NCBI RefSeq assembly: GCF_012641395.1
Contig: NZ_JABAIH010000022.1
Location: forward strand, 1 to 64,000
DNA from: Rhizobium sp. P32RR-XVIII
GTDB lineage: Bacteria > Pseudomonadota > Alphaproteobacteria > Rhizobiales > Rhizobiaceae
Reading direction: 5' to 3'
Length of the DNA: 64,000 nt
Positions 25,682 to 34,307 of the stretch are shown here, piece after piece (position 1 is the first letter of the stretch; each line of letters opens with the position of its first letter). Under the pieces are notes generated by a model. The model saw nothing but the letters and a program-made list of their open reading frames with translations, made no database searches and was not told the origin of the DNA. A program made the position numbers and the translations under genes.

Positions 25682-25705
25682 TACGATTTCCTTTCCGGAT
25701 ATAGG

Positions 25706-25721
25706 TGTTGCATATGCAACA
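25706..25721. promoter_or_regulatory. Perfect palindrome upstream of the nitrilase gene
   Basis: TGTTGCATATGCAACA is a perfect 16-base palindrome, 24 bases upstream of the nitrilase start. It shares the GCATATGC core with the sites at 24611 and 25801. It is a strong candidate for the binding site of the neighbouring MarR regulator. Confidence 0.6.
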
Positions 25722-25800
25722 TAGGCTGGCCAGTTTCTGATGCTCGGTGCGAAGCCGAGATAGCCCGGTACACTTCCAGCGTTCCGATACACTCACATCT

Positions 25801-25818
25801 ATGGTGCATATACACTAT
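25801..25818. promoter_or_regulatory. Third GCATAT operator-like site
   Basis: ATGGTGCATATACACTAT is an imperfect palindrome related to the two other sites. It lies 119 bases upstream of the nitrilase and 20 bases upstream of a plus-strand ATG at 25838, which opens a truncated divergent gene. It could have controlled that gene. Confidence 0.45.
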
Positions 25819-25837
25819 ATTCAATGGGATTGAGAGA

Positions 25838-25908
25838 ATGAACAATGTTTTTGCTGGATCCACTGGACGGCTGATGGTCGTAGCGGCATGGGCGCTCGGC
25901 GCCGGCGA
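25838..25908 (+). pseudogene. 5' fragment of an unknown divergent gene
   Basis: From ATG 25838, preceded by GAGAGA, the frame reads MNNVFAGSTGRLMVVAAWAL and then GAGD, a plausible start of a membrane protein. Beyond about 25908 the sequence is the end of the ArsR gene on the other strand, so any gene is cut here. I do not recognise the family. It may be the target of the operator at 25801. Confidence 0.25.
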
Positions 25909-25909
25909 C

Positions 25910-26203
25910 CTAAATTTCCCGTCGCAGGCAGGCAAGAAAATCGGCGACCGCTTTCTCATTGCGGCTGTAAAAGACCCATTGGCCTACTCGCCTGGTGGAG
26001 ACGAGGCCGGCGCGTTGAAGCACGCCGAGGTGAGAGGAGACAGTCGATTGCGGAAGGCCGGAGCGTTCGAATTCGCCAGCGCAAATACCTGGCTCTAATG
26101 GGAATTCCCGCACCGGAAAGTGCTTTTCGGGCTTTTTCAGCCAGGTCAGCATTTCAAGTCTCACGGGATTGGAAAGCGCCTTGAGTATTCGATTTTTGTC
26201 CAT
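25910..26203 (-). CDS. ArsR-family transcriptional regulator
   Basis: A 97-residue winged-helix regulator: ILKALSNPVRLEMLTWL at the start, then GLPQSTVSSHLGVLQRAGLVSTRRVGQW. No cysteine metal-site motif of the ELCVCDL type is present (a lone Cys in EPGICAGEF), so it may sense something other than arsenic or zinc. It follows the truncated GlxA-like gene on the same strand after 46 bases. Confidence 0.85.
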   Translation of the reverse strand: MDKNRILKALSNPVRLEMLTWLKKPEKHFPVREFPLEPGICAGEFERSGLPQSTVSSHLGVLQRAGLVSTRRVGQWVFYSRNEKAVADFLACLRREI

Positions 26204-26249
26204 GCTGCACCTGTGGCGGATACTTCTTCATGCCGGCGAAAGCCACTCA

Positions 26250-27159
26250 CTAACTGCCGCGTGGGGGACTTGGCGGCTTTGCCGGCGAGGCGAGATCTTC
26301 CTTATGCGCGGGGATGCGCGTGAACTGCGCCACTGGGATCTCGGGCGGCCGGAAGCGCTGGCGGTATTCGACCGGCGTTACATTGATCCGCCGCACGAAG
26401 GCCCGGCGAAGCGCCCCTTGATCGGTAAAGCCGCACAACCGTGCCACCTTCTTCAAAGGTGTGTCGCCTTCCTCGATCATACGGCGGGCGGCCTCCACCC
26501 GCACGGATTCGACATAGTCGCCCGGTGTCATGTCGGTTTCACGCTTGAACAGCCGCGCGAAATTGCGGCTGCTCATGGCGAGCCGTGCGGCCAGCGTTCC
26601 CACCGAGAGATCCTCCGAGATGTTGTCGAGAATCCATTCGTGAATGTCGCGGATCGGGCCGATCTCGGCGACCTGCGCATCGAGATGAATGCTGAACTGC
26701 GATTGGCCGCCGGGACGCTTGAGGAACAGGATCAATTCCTTGGCGATCCGCAGGGCCGTGCTGCGCCCAAAATCCTCTTCGACGAGGGCCAGTGCAAGAT
26801 CCATGCTCGCGGTGACGCCGGCGGTCGTATAGATCGGCCCGTCCTTCACGTAGATGGTGTTCGGCTCCAATCGGACCGCCGGAAACAATTCCGCAAGCCG
26901 TCCTGTCGAGTTCCAATGCGTTGTTGCGCGGCGGCCGTTCAGCAATCCCGCATGACCCAGTAAAAACGCCCCTGTACAGACGGAGCCGACGCGCCGCACA
27001 TGCCGGGATTCGCGATGCACCCATTGCACCAGTGCCGGATGGTTCTCGTATTTGCGGATGCCCGGGCTTCCCGCGATCAGCAGCGTATCGAAGCCTTCAA
27101 GCGAGGATTCAATCGTCGCATCGGGCAGGAAACGCGTTCCGTTGAGGGCGGTCACCGGT
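26250..27159 (-). pseudogene. GlxA/FtrA-type AraC regulator cut by an IS element
   Basis: The protein has a DJ-1/PfpI-like amidotransferase domain (DTLLIAGSPGIRKYEN, GSVCTGAFLLGHAGLLNGR, ATTHW, YTTAGVTASMDLALALVEED) followed by an AraC helix-turn-helix domain (LAARLAMSSRNFARLFKRET, CGFTDQGALRRAFVRR). It lacks about the first 45-50 residues: homology stops at 27159, exactly where an IS6-type inverted repeat starts. The open frame continues 20 codons into the element (to 27221), giving a hybrid N-terminus. The DNA-binding half is intact, but the ligand domain is damaged. Confidence 0.8.
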
Positions 27160-27977
27160 GGTTCCGTCGCAAACTTGGATTGGGGATACGAAATACGATC
27201 CGGTCTATGCTCATCCAACAAGGATTTCGAACTGGGCGGCGAGCGATGGCGATAGATCGTAGGCGAACCTCGCCTGTTGTTTCCGCATCATGTGGATCAT
27301 CTCGATGCCTGACAAAATGGTGGCGGCTGTGGCCGTGGACTTGAAGCCGAGCATCGAGCGAACCCGATGCTTGATGCTCCGGTGATCCTGCTCGATCCGA
27401 TTGTTGAGATATTGGCTCTGCCGGATGCGGATCGGCCTCAGTGGCCGCGGTGATCGATCCTGCAATCGGCTCTCGGCATCGCAGGCAATGATTGCCTCGC
27501 GGTTGGTATGACTGCCGTCGATAACGATGCGTTGCGGACGTCCATGACGCTTCATGGCCTTCCGGACAAAACGCTTGGCCGCCAACAGATCGCGGTGCGC
27601 GCTGAAGAAGAACTCCACCGTGTCGCCAACATTGTCTATGGCGCGGTAGAGATACATCCAGCGACCGCGAACCTTGATATAGGTTTCATCCATATGCCAC
27701 TTGCCGCTGACGGCCCGCTTTCGCTGATTGAACTGCTCGAGCAACAGGGGCGCGAAGTGGATGATCCAGCGGTGGATCGTAGAATGATCGACGCTCAATC
27801 CGCGCTCGATCATCATCTCCTCCAGATCGCGCAGGCTGAGATTGTAAGCCAGGTACCAGCGGACACAGAGCAGAATCACTGAGCGGTCAAAATGGCGGCC
27901 TTTGAACATGAATCCTCTCCTCCGTTGAAAGGCTTTCATTCTCCAACCACCGTTACTGCGCGGTTTGCGACAGAGCC
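27160..27977. mobile_element. Complete IS6-family insertion sequence, 818 bp
   Basis: The ends are imperfect inverted repeats: GGTTCCGTCGCAAAC at 27160-27174 and, on the other strand, GGCTCTGTCGCAAAC at 27963-27977 (13 of 15 match). The element holds one intact transposase gene. The 8-base flanks (TCACCGGT left, CTCTCAAG right) do not match, so there is no target duplication. The left flank is a cut regulator gene and the right flank a cut metal-efflux gene, as expected for an IS6-mediated deletion or cointegrate junction. Confidence 0.88.
27211..27909 (-). CDS. IS6-family DDE transposase
   Basis: A 232-residue transposase starting MFKGRHFDRSVILLCVRWYL. The helix-turn-helix region (LEEMMIERGLSVDHSTIHRW) precedes the DDE catalytic residues: D in KWHMDETYIKVRGRW, D in IVIDGSHTNREAI and E in LNNRIEQDHRSIK. 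The open frame extends upstream to 28071 beyond the element, but ATG 27909 gives the usual start. It appears intact and may be active. Confidence 0.92.
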   Translation of the reverse strand: MFKGRHFDRSVILLCVRWYLAYNLSLRDLEEMMIERGLSVDHSTIHRWIIHFAPLLLEQFNQRKRAVSGKWHMDETYIKVRGRWMYLYRAIDNVGDTVEFFFSAHRDLLAAKRFVRKAMKRHGRPQRIVIDGSHTNREAIIACDAESRLQDRSPRPLRPIRIRQSQYLNNRIEQDHRSIKHRVRSMLGFKSTATAATILSGIEMIHMMRKQQARFAYDLSPSLAAQFEILVG

Positions 27978-29289
27978 CTCTCAAGCCGAAGTCGCAGTGG
28001 CGGCCAGGTGTGACGACCGACAGCTTGAAGCAGGAGATGGACGCCCGCCCTGCAGTTTCCCGGGGTCTCAAACGCCTGGACGATGCCGATCCGCGCCCGT
28101 ATCGACATGCTGTCGACCGGTACGAGGACCCCTGTAGGTGTCAAAGTCTACGGTGCCGACCTTGGCGAGACAGAAAAGGTTGCTCGCCAAATCGAAAGCG
28201 TCCTGAAAATATCCCTGGCACCTCCAGCGCCTACGCTGAACGGGTCATCGGGGGCTACTATCTCGACATCGTTCCCGACAGAAATGCTCTTGGCCGCTAT
28301 GGCTTAACAGTTAACGACGTTCAGGATGTCATCAGCATGGCCCTCGGCTCTGAAGTCGTCACTTCGACAGTCGAGGGACGGGAGCGCTACGGGGTGGCCA
28401 TCCGATATCCACGAGCCTACCGAAGTGATCCTCAATCCATTGCCCGCGACGTGCAGGTATCGCTGCCTGGTGGTGGCACTGTCCCTCTGGGAGAGATAGC
28501 CGATGTCAAGCTCACGCGCGGAGCCACCACGATCCGCACGGAGAATGGTCAGCTTGCCGTCTACATCTTCGTCGATATCGCCAATCGTGATTTGGGTGGC
28601 TACGTCGCTGAAGCCCAACAGGCGGTCGCCAAGAACGTGAAGATGCCAGCAGGCTATTCCGTCGCCTGGAGCGGGCAGTTCGAGTATCTCGAACGTGCGA
28701 AAGCCCGGTTGATGATCGTCGTGCCGCTGACCTTGGCGCTGATCTTCCTGCTGCTCTACCTGGACTTCAGGGCGTTGACCGAGACGATGATTGTCATGCT
28801 GTCTCTGCCGTTCGCGCTAGTCGGCGGCATCTGGCTGATGTGGTGGCTCGGTTTCAACGCCTCCGTGGCGGTTGCCGTCGGCTTCATTGCGTTAGCTGGG
28901 GTCGCGGCCGAAACAGGCGTAGTCATGCTGATCTATCTGAGAGAACGGCTAACGATGTGCGAGACGGAGAGACGCGAGTTCAGCAAAACCGACCTTCATC
29001 AGGCGATTATGATCGGGGCGGTCGAACGCGTCCGGCCGAAGATGATGACGGTTGTCGCATCATGGCGGGACTGGTGCCGATCCTCTGGAGCACTGGGACC
29101 GGATCGGAAATCATGCAGCGCATCGCCGTGCCGATGATCGGCGGCATGATCTCCTCGACGCTCCTCACCTTGGTGGTGATCCCGGCGATCTATGGGCTGG
29201 TGAACGGCTGGCAGCTACGCGCCAACGCAGGACTTCCGCTCCTCGACGTTGAGGCTGGCTCCGACGCCCTGAGGGAAGCGGCCGAGTGA
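27978..29289 (+). pseudogene. cusA: CusA-type heavy-metal RND efflux pump, decayed C-terminal part
   Basis: The fragment starts in the middle of the porter domain at the IS end and shows RTPVGVKVYGADLGETEKVA, then GGYYLDIVPDRNALGRYGL, LTLALIFLLLYLDFRALTET, FNASVAVAVGFIALAGVAAE and GGMISSTLLTLVVIPAIYGL. All are typical of CusA, the copper/silver exporter. Two one-base deletions break the frame, near 28206 (after ESVLK) and near 29055 (after MTVVA). The first half of about 550 residues is missing. It is a dead pump, although downstream small genes remain. Confidence 0.88.
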
Positions 29290-29300
29290 AAGGAGGTGTC

Positions 29301-29420
29301 ATGATGAATGATATGATGGGCAGCGGGATGATGTGGGGAATGGGTCTTGCGGCGCTTATCGGAACCGCAATCATGGTTTTGGTGATCGCAGCGCTTGTAA
29401 AATATGTGTTCTTCCGCTGA
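29301..29420 (+). CDS. Small membrane protein downstream of cusA remnant
   Basis: A 39-residue protein, MMNDMMGSGMMWGMG followed by a hydrophobic helix (LAALIGTAIMVLVIAALVKY) and VFFR. A strong ribosome binding site (AGGAGG) lies five bases before the ATG. The Met-rich start (seven Met in 14 residues) suggests copper or silver binding. It lies 11 bases after the cusA stop, so it was part of the same operon. I know of no experiment on it. Confidence 0.65.
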   Translation: MMNDMMGSGMMWGMGLAALIGTAIMVLVIAALVKYVFFR

Positions 29421-29628
29421 GACAGATGCTTGTCCCGTAAGCGGGGCAAGCGCTCTCCGAAACGTGGTTTGACGACCCACAAACTTAACTCCGATAATAC
29501 CATTCTGACGTCGAGAAGTCCGGCACGATGGTCGCCTTTGGCTCTGCTTCCGTCTCCGGACACCTCCCAAAAGGACAACCAAGTCGAAACGAAGACAGTT
29601 CCTCTGTTCCGTCGTTGCCGCTGGATCG

Positions 29629-30036
29629 ATGTCGTGGATCGGAACAGCGCGGGCGGCGGGTGAAAGCATGACCGTGTACAAGGACCCGAACTGCGGCTGC
29701 TGCGAAGCCTGGGCGAACGCGATGGCCAGCGCTGGCTTCATTGTCACAGTGAAAGCTGCCGACGACCTTACCGCCATCAAGGCGAAATACAAGATTCCTT
29801 CGGAGTTGCAGGGCTGCCATACAGCCGTCTCCGGTCCTTATTTCTTCGATGGGCACGTTCCGTTGCAGGCAGTCAAAACAGTTTTGAGCAAGCGCCTGGA
29901 TATTGCAGGCGTAATGGTTCCAAGGATGCCAGCAGGATCACTTGGAATGGGAAACGATCCCCAAGCATCATACGATGTCTACCGTCTGTCGAAGGACGGG
30001 AAGGCGGAGATTTTCATGAGCGTCCGGCCGTCTTAG
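29629..30036 (+). CDS. DUF411 metal-binding protein, probable lost start codon
   Basis: The protein matches the DUF411 family of periplasmic copper-related proteins: ESMTVYKDPNCGCCEAWANA (metal-binding CGCC), GCHTAVSGPYFFDGHVP, and PRMPAGSLGMG. The first ATG in frame is at 29629, inside what looks like a signal peptide. Upstream in frame lies KRRQFLCSVVAAGSMSWIG, a Tat-type signal, preceded by AAG at 29581 where ATG is expected, with AAGGA six bases before. From 29629 the signal would be cut and export lost. The gene belongs with the copper efflux remnant upstream. Confidence 0.75.
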   Translation: MSWIGTARAAGESMTVYKDPNCGCCEAWANAMASAGFIVTVKAADDLTAIKAKYKIPSELQGCHTAVSGPYFFDGHVPLQAVKTVLSKRLDIAGVMVPRMPAGSLGMGNDPQASYDVYRLSKDGKAEIFMSVRPS

Positions 30037-30133
30037 TCGCGGAGCCTGCCCACGGCGAGGGGACAGAGGAAGAGCAGAACCGCGTCGTGTGAAAACGCTT
30101 CTTCTTTCCTGACGTGCCTGTCTCTCTTTAAAT

Positions 30134-30343
30134 CTAAAGGAGCTTCAGTTTCTCGGCAGACGATTTACCTGATCGGCGATCCTGAACAACCTCGTAGCTG
30201 ACCTTCTGGCCTTCGCTTAAGGTGGTAAGACCCGACCGCTCGACGGCGGAGATATGAACAAACGTATCGGTCGATCCATCATCCGGCTGGATGAAGCCAA
30301 AGCCCTTGGTCTGGTTGAAGAACTTCACTGTCCCGTTCGGCAT
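30134..30343 (-). CDS. Cold-shock protein (CspA family)
   Basis: A 69-residue single cold-shock domain that binds single-stranded nucleic acids. RNP1 reads KGFGFIQPDDG and RNP2 reads DTFVHISAV; start and end (MPNGTVKFFNQTKG, SAEKLKLL) are typical of rhizobial Csp proteins. It stands alone, transcribed toward the DUF411 gene. Confidence 0.93.
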   Translation of the reverse strand: MPNGTVKFFNQTKGFGFIQPDDGSTDTFVHISAVERSGLTTLSEGQKVSYEVVQDRRSGKSSAEKLKLL

Positions 30344-30868
30344 TTCCGATTCCTTTTTTTAGCGTTGGCTCAAACATAGGAGGAATAACAGTGGGATGGC
30401 AAGCGGCTACATCATCAGCCAGTGTCGTCGTCGCGATGCGCATGTTGTCGGCGGCCTGCAGAAGGGTGTGTCCCACCCGCCCCGATCTGATCTTGCAACC
30501 GGATCAGCCGGTCAGATCGGGGCTGCTCGTCGTGCCGTGTAGCGGCCGAAAGTGACATTTCTACTTTGCACAAAAGCGGACATTCCAACTTCCACGCCAC
30601 AGAATCGAATTTATAGGCCTGCGGTTCGACTCTCTTCAAAGCGAGCACCATCCTTTCAAAGGATCGCGAGCAGAAGCGCCGGATTGCTGATACGCAAATG
30701 GTATACAGTTGGCGATATCATGGTGTGCACCGGCTTTGCCCCAACCCCTGCCTTGACCCTGCGCCCGATCGTTTCCAGCAATTCATCGAGAGTCGCACGA
30801 CGCAACCTGCGTAACCCAATAGATATTCACAAATTTGCTCACGCTACCTGCGAAGTTGTTCTACAATC
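30344..30868. other. Intergenic region without supported gene
   Basis: About 520 bases hold the cold-shock gene promoter and leader and then sequence with only short conflicting open frames. The right part may be the badly decayed 5' portion of the AnmK-like gene that becomes readable from 30869, but I cannot show it. Confidence 0.35.
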
Positions 30869-31416
30869 TCTGGGTAGGCCCTATGACAAGGACGGCGAAG
30901 TCGCCTCCAAGGGCAAGGTCGCCGACATGCTGATGGCGAGATTGAAAGAGCACAGTTCTTCAAGCGACCGATCCCGCGGAGCGCCTGGCGTCTCGACCTC
31001 GGCTCCTCCTATCTCGACCGCCAGATGGAGGAGTTCAGTCATCTTTCGGCAGGGGATTTGCTGGCGACTTTGACCGAGTTTGCCGCGTACGCGATCACGC
31101 GTTCGATCACCGACAACGTCAAAATGCTGAGCGAAATATCGGTGATCATGGCCAGCGGCAGAGGCACCCGGAATCATTACCTGATGAGTAGGCTGCGGGA
31201 ATACATGCCGAAAGGTCGGCGCCTGACGACATCTGACGAGTTTGGCGTTCCGGCGCAGTTCAGGGAGCGATCAAGTTTGCGACGCTTGCCTACGCCACGG
31301 TCAACCAGCTCGCCAACAACATACCCGCTGCTTCCGGCGCGACCCGGTTCGGAATCCTTGGCAAGCTGGTGCAGCTGCCCCGCCTTGCAAAGGGAGTAAC
31401 CGAATATGCGGCTTAA
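30869..31416 (+). pseudogene. anmK: Anhydro-N-acetylmuramic acid kinase-like, C-terminal remnant
   Basis: Three frames must be joined. The first reads GRPYDKDGEVASKGKVADML; the second FFKRPIPRSAW, HLSAGDLLATLTEFAAYAI, ASGRGTRNHYLMSRLREYMP and TTSDEFGVPAQF; the third, from about 31260, AIKFATLAYATVNQL and NNIPAASGATRFGILGKL to a TAA at 31414. The order and motifs fit the C-terminal half of AnmK, which phosphorylates anhydroMurNAc from recycled cell wall. Frameshifts near 30953 and 31258 and the missing N-terminus show it is dead. The family is my best fit by pattern. Confidence 0.6.
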
Positions 31417-31624
31417 CGAGTCGAGCCAACCTGGCCTTGATGGAGGATCGGCGAAAGGACAGGCTTACGGCTCGAAGACCACAACTGTCAGGAGGGGAAC
31501 CGCCAGGCGAAAGACACGGCTAGCCTAACCATATCGAGGCCCGACGGTATCTAGGCCCGTGAAAAGGCATTGGCGTAGGAATCAATGACATCAGGGCGAG
31601 CGAACCAACAAAGGGAGGTAACGA

Positions 31625-33118
31625 ATGAACCACGTTGGAAGACTTTTGAGCCCACTCCTTCTCGGTGCAATGGCCATGGCCGGTGTCGCGGTGAGCGGGC
31701 CTGCGGCAGCGCAGAAAATGTATGACGGCGTCACGGTCAGGATCATGACCCGGCCCGGACCGGTTATTGCCCAGCGTCTTGTCGAGCGCGGCAAGGAATT
31801 CACCGAGATGACCGGGGCAAAGATCGAGGTCGCCGAGGTCCCGTTCGCGGAGCTGTTCCAGAAACTTCTCACCGACTGGGCGACCGGCACCAACTCCGTC
31901 GACGTCGGCGTCTTTGCTTCGAGCTGGGCGCCCGAATATGTCGACGCCGGTCTACTCCAGGATCTGACCGACTATGTCGCGAAGGACACCAAGATCGACA
32001 TCAACGACATTGCTCCATTCTTCCGCGAGTATAACCAGAAGGTCGGCGGCAAGACCTATCTGATCACGGTCGATGGCGACTTCCAGATGGTCTATTACCG
32101 CAAGGACATTCTGGATCAGATGGGCTTGAAGCCGCCGCGCACCTGGGACGAGTATCATGCGGTTGCTGCAGCGACCAACGGCAAGGACCTGAACGGCGAC
32201 GGCAAGCCGGATTTCGGCTCCTGCATGTTCAAGAAGCGGAACGCGCAGTCATACTTTGCCATTATGTCGATCGCTGCCGCCTACGTTCAGACTCAGGGCA
32301 CCGGTGAGGGCATGTTCTTCGATCCCGCGACCATGAAGCCCTTGGTCAAAAACGAAGCCTGGGCTGAGGCCTTCAAGATCTACAAGAAGAACGGCGAATT
32401 CGGACCACCCGATGAGCTCAACCACGACATCGGTGACACCCGGGCGCTCGTCACGACTGGTCGCTGTGCATTGGCCATCGACTGGGGCGACATCGGCCCC
32501 CTTTCTCTCGACCCGGGCGGCAAGGCGATCAAGAACAAGATGGGCGCTACCGTCATGATGGGCACCAAGAAGGTGCTCGACAAGGCCACCGGCAAGCTCG
32601 TCGACTGCGATGCCACCCGTTGCCCGCATGCGATCGACGGCATCAACTACTCGCCGTTCGCGGCGTTCGGTGGCTGGACCGGCGGTATCAACGCCAAGGC
32701 TGACGACAAGGTGAAACAGGCCGGCTATGACTTCCTGTCCTACATGAACCAGGCGGCCCAATCGAATGTCGACGTGACGATAGGCTGGACTGGTTACAAC
32801 CCGTACCGCAACTCGCAGCTCGACAATCTCGAGCCGTGGATCAAGGCCGGGTTCACAGAGGAGTCAGCCAAGAACTATCTTGGCGCCATCAAGGACAGCC
32901 TGAACAACCCGAACATGGCCTCGGACCTCAAGATCCCGGGGACCGCCGAGTATCAGGGTGTCGTGCTTGACCGCGAGCTCGCTCGATTCCTTGCCGGCGA
33001 GATCACTGCTGAAGAGGCGGTGACGAACGTCGAGACCGGCTGGGAAGAGATCACCGAGCGTTTGGGCCGGGACAAGCAGAAAAACCTGTACAAGTCCTCG
33101 CTCGGCATCACCAACTGA
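31625..33118 (+). CDS. CUT1 sugar ABC importer, substrate-binding protein
   Basis: A 497-residue extracellular solute-binding protein family 1 member with a signal peptide (residues 1-29, ending PAAAQ). The region TGAKIEVAEVPFAELFQKLL and VDGDFQMVYYRKDILDQMG is typical. It is some 70 residues longer than usual, with an internal part containing CDATRCPHAIDG and two further Cys (CMFKKRN, GRCALAIDWG) that could form disulfides. It has GGAGG nine bases before the ATG and heads a four-gene operon. Its substrate, probably a saccharide or polyol, is unknown. Confidence 0.9.
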   Translation: MNHVGRLLSPLLLGAMAMAGVAVSGPAAAQKMYDGVTVRIMTRPGPVIAQRLVERGKEFTEMTGAKIEVAEVPFAELFQKLLTDWATGTNSVDVGVFASSWAPEYVDAGLLQDLTDYVAKDTKIDINDIAPFFREYNQKVGGKTYLITVDGDFQMVYYRKDILDQMGLKPPRTWDEYHAVAAATNGKDLNGDGKPDFGSCMFKKRNAQSYFAIMSIAAAYVQTQGTGEGMFFDPATMKPLVKNEAWAEAFKIYKKNGEFGPPDELNHDIGDTRALVTTGRCALAIDWGDIGPLSLDPGGKAIKNKMGATVMMGTKKVLDKATGKLVDCDATRCPHAIDGINYSPFAAFGGWTGGINAKADDKVKQAGYDFLSYMNQAAQSNVDVTIGWTGYNPYRNSQLDNLEPWIKAGFTEESAKNYLGAIKDSLNNPNMASDLKIPGTAEYQGVVLDRELARFLAGEITAEEAVTNVETGWEEITERLGRDKQKNLYKSSLGITN

Positions 33119-33131
33119 GGGTTGAGAGTCA

Positions 33132-34307
33132 GTGACCTCCGGTACTGGACCAACGACAACTAGTCAGCTGGGGCGTGTCGCCCCGGCCGGCCTCAATGCT
33201 TCCGTCACGACGAGGGCGAGGCTGAACGAGTGGCTCGACCGCCATTCGCGCCAGCTTTTCATCGCCCCCGCTGTGATCATGATTCTCATCTTCTCGGTAT
33301 TCCCGACGATAGCGTCGCTGGTACTCGCCTTCTCCAACATTCGCCTCAGGGCCGGTTCCTATCAGGTCCAGTTCGCCGGCCTGAGGAACTTCCGGAAGCA
33401 GTTGTTCGGCACCGAGCAGTTCCATTTCCTCGGGACCTTCACCAGCATCAGCTTGCTTGGCTGGATCGTCACGATCGCGAGCGCGGCCGGCCTCATCTGG
33501 TGGCTCTACCGCTACGCCAGGCGCGGCTTCGCGATCCTCGGCTTTATTGGCCGGCTGATCACCGCCAGCGTGGGATTCGGATTGGCGCTTCTTTTTTCCG
33601 CGACGCTGTTCAGCGGCAATCCGTTCGGCACGCTCGGCGTGACCATCTTTTACGTGCTCGTCGGGTGCACCATCCAGTTCCTGATCGGCCTTGGCCTCGC
33701 CGTTCTTTGCGCCCAGCCGATTAAGGGCCGGACCTTCTTCCGCGTCGTCTTCTTCATCCCCTTGATGATAACGCCGATCGGCATCGGCTACAGCTTCCGC
33801 ATGCTGGCGGACACGACCAAGGGTCCTTTCTCGCCGGTTTGGCACTGGATCGGCCTCGGTGACTTCGGCTGGGCTAACCATGCCTGGACTGCTCGCTTGT
33901 TCATCGTGATCGGCGATTCCTGGCAATGGATCCCGTTCATCTTCGTCATCCTGCTTGCGGCGCTTGAGAATGTTTCCCGTGATCAGGTGGAGGCCGGCCA
34001 GGTCGACGGTGCCAGCGGTTGGCAGGTGTTCAAGGAAATAACCTGGCCGCAAATTGCACCGGTTGCCGCCACGGTGATGTTGATCAGGATCATCGAGGCC
34101 TTCAAGCTGGTCGACCTCCCCAACATCATGACATCCGGAGGCCCCGGCATCGCGACCGAGTCAATGACGCTTCATTCATTCTTTGCATGGCGGGCGCTGA
34201 ATCTCGGGGATTCTGCGGCGATCGCCTACCTACTTCTGTTCGTGTCGGTGGTGTTGTGCGTCTCCTTCTTCAACCTCCTCGTCGTCAAGCAATTGAGGCC
34301 GGCATGA
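33132..34307 (+). CDS. CUT1 ABC importer permease 1 with extra membrane segments
   Basis: A 391-residue inner-membrane permease starting with GTG at 33132. The core MalF/UgpA-like features are clear: FIAPAVIMILIFSVFPTIAS at the first membrane segment and an EAA loop (VEAGQVDGASGWQVFKEITW then PQIAPV). About 100 residues are inserted between the first segment and the core (roughly residues 90-175), with two or three further hydrophobic helices (SISLLGWIVTIASAAGLIWW, LITASVGFGLALLFSATLF). The stop overlaps the next gene by four bases. Confidence 0.9.
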   Translation: MTSGTGPTTTSQLGRVAPAGLNASVTTRARLNEWLDRHSRQLFIAPAVIMILIFSVFPTIASLVLAFSNIRLRAGSYQVQFAGLRNFRKQLFGTEQFHFLGTFTSISLLGWIVTIASAAGLIWWLYRYARRGFAILGFIGRLITASVGFGLALLFSATLFSGNPFGTLGVTIFYVLVGCTIQFLIGLGLAVLCAQPIKGRTFFRVVFFIPLMITPIGIGYSFRMLADTTKGPFSPVWHWIGLGDFGWANHAWTARLFIVIGDSWQWIPFIFVILLAALENVSRDQVEAGQVDGASGWQVFKEITWPQIAPVAATVMLIRIIEAFKLVDLPNIMTSGGPGIATESMTLHSFFAWRALNLGDSAAIAYLLLFVSVVLCVSFFNLLVVKQLRPA

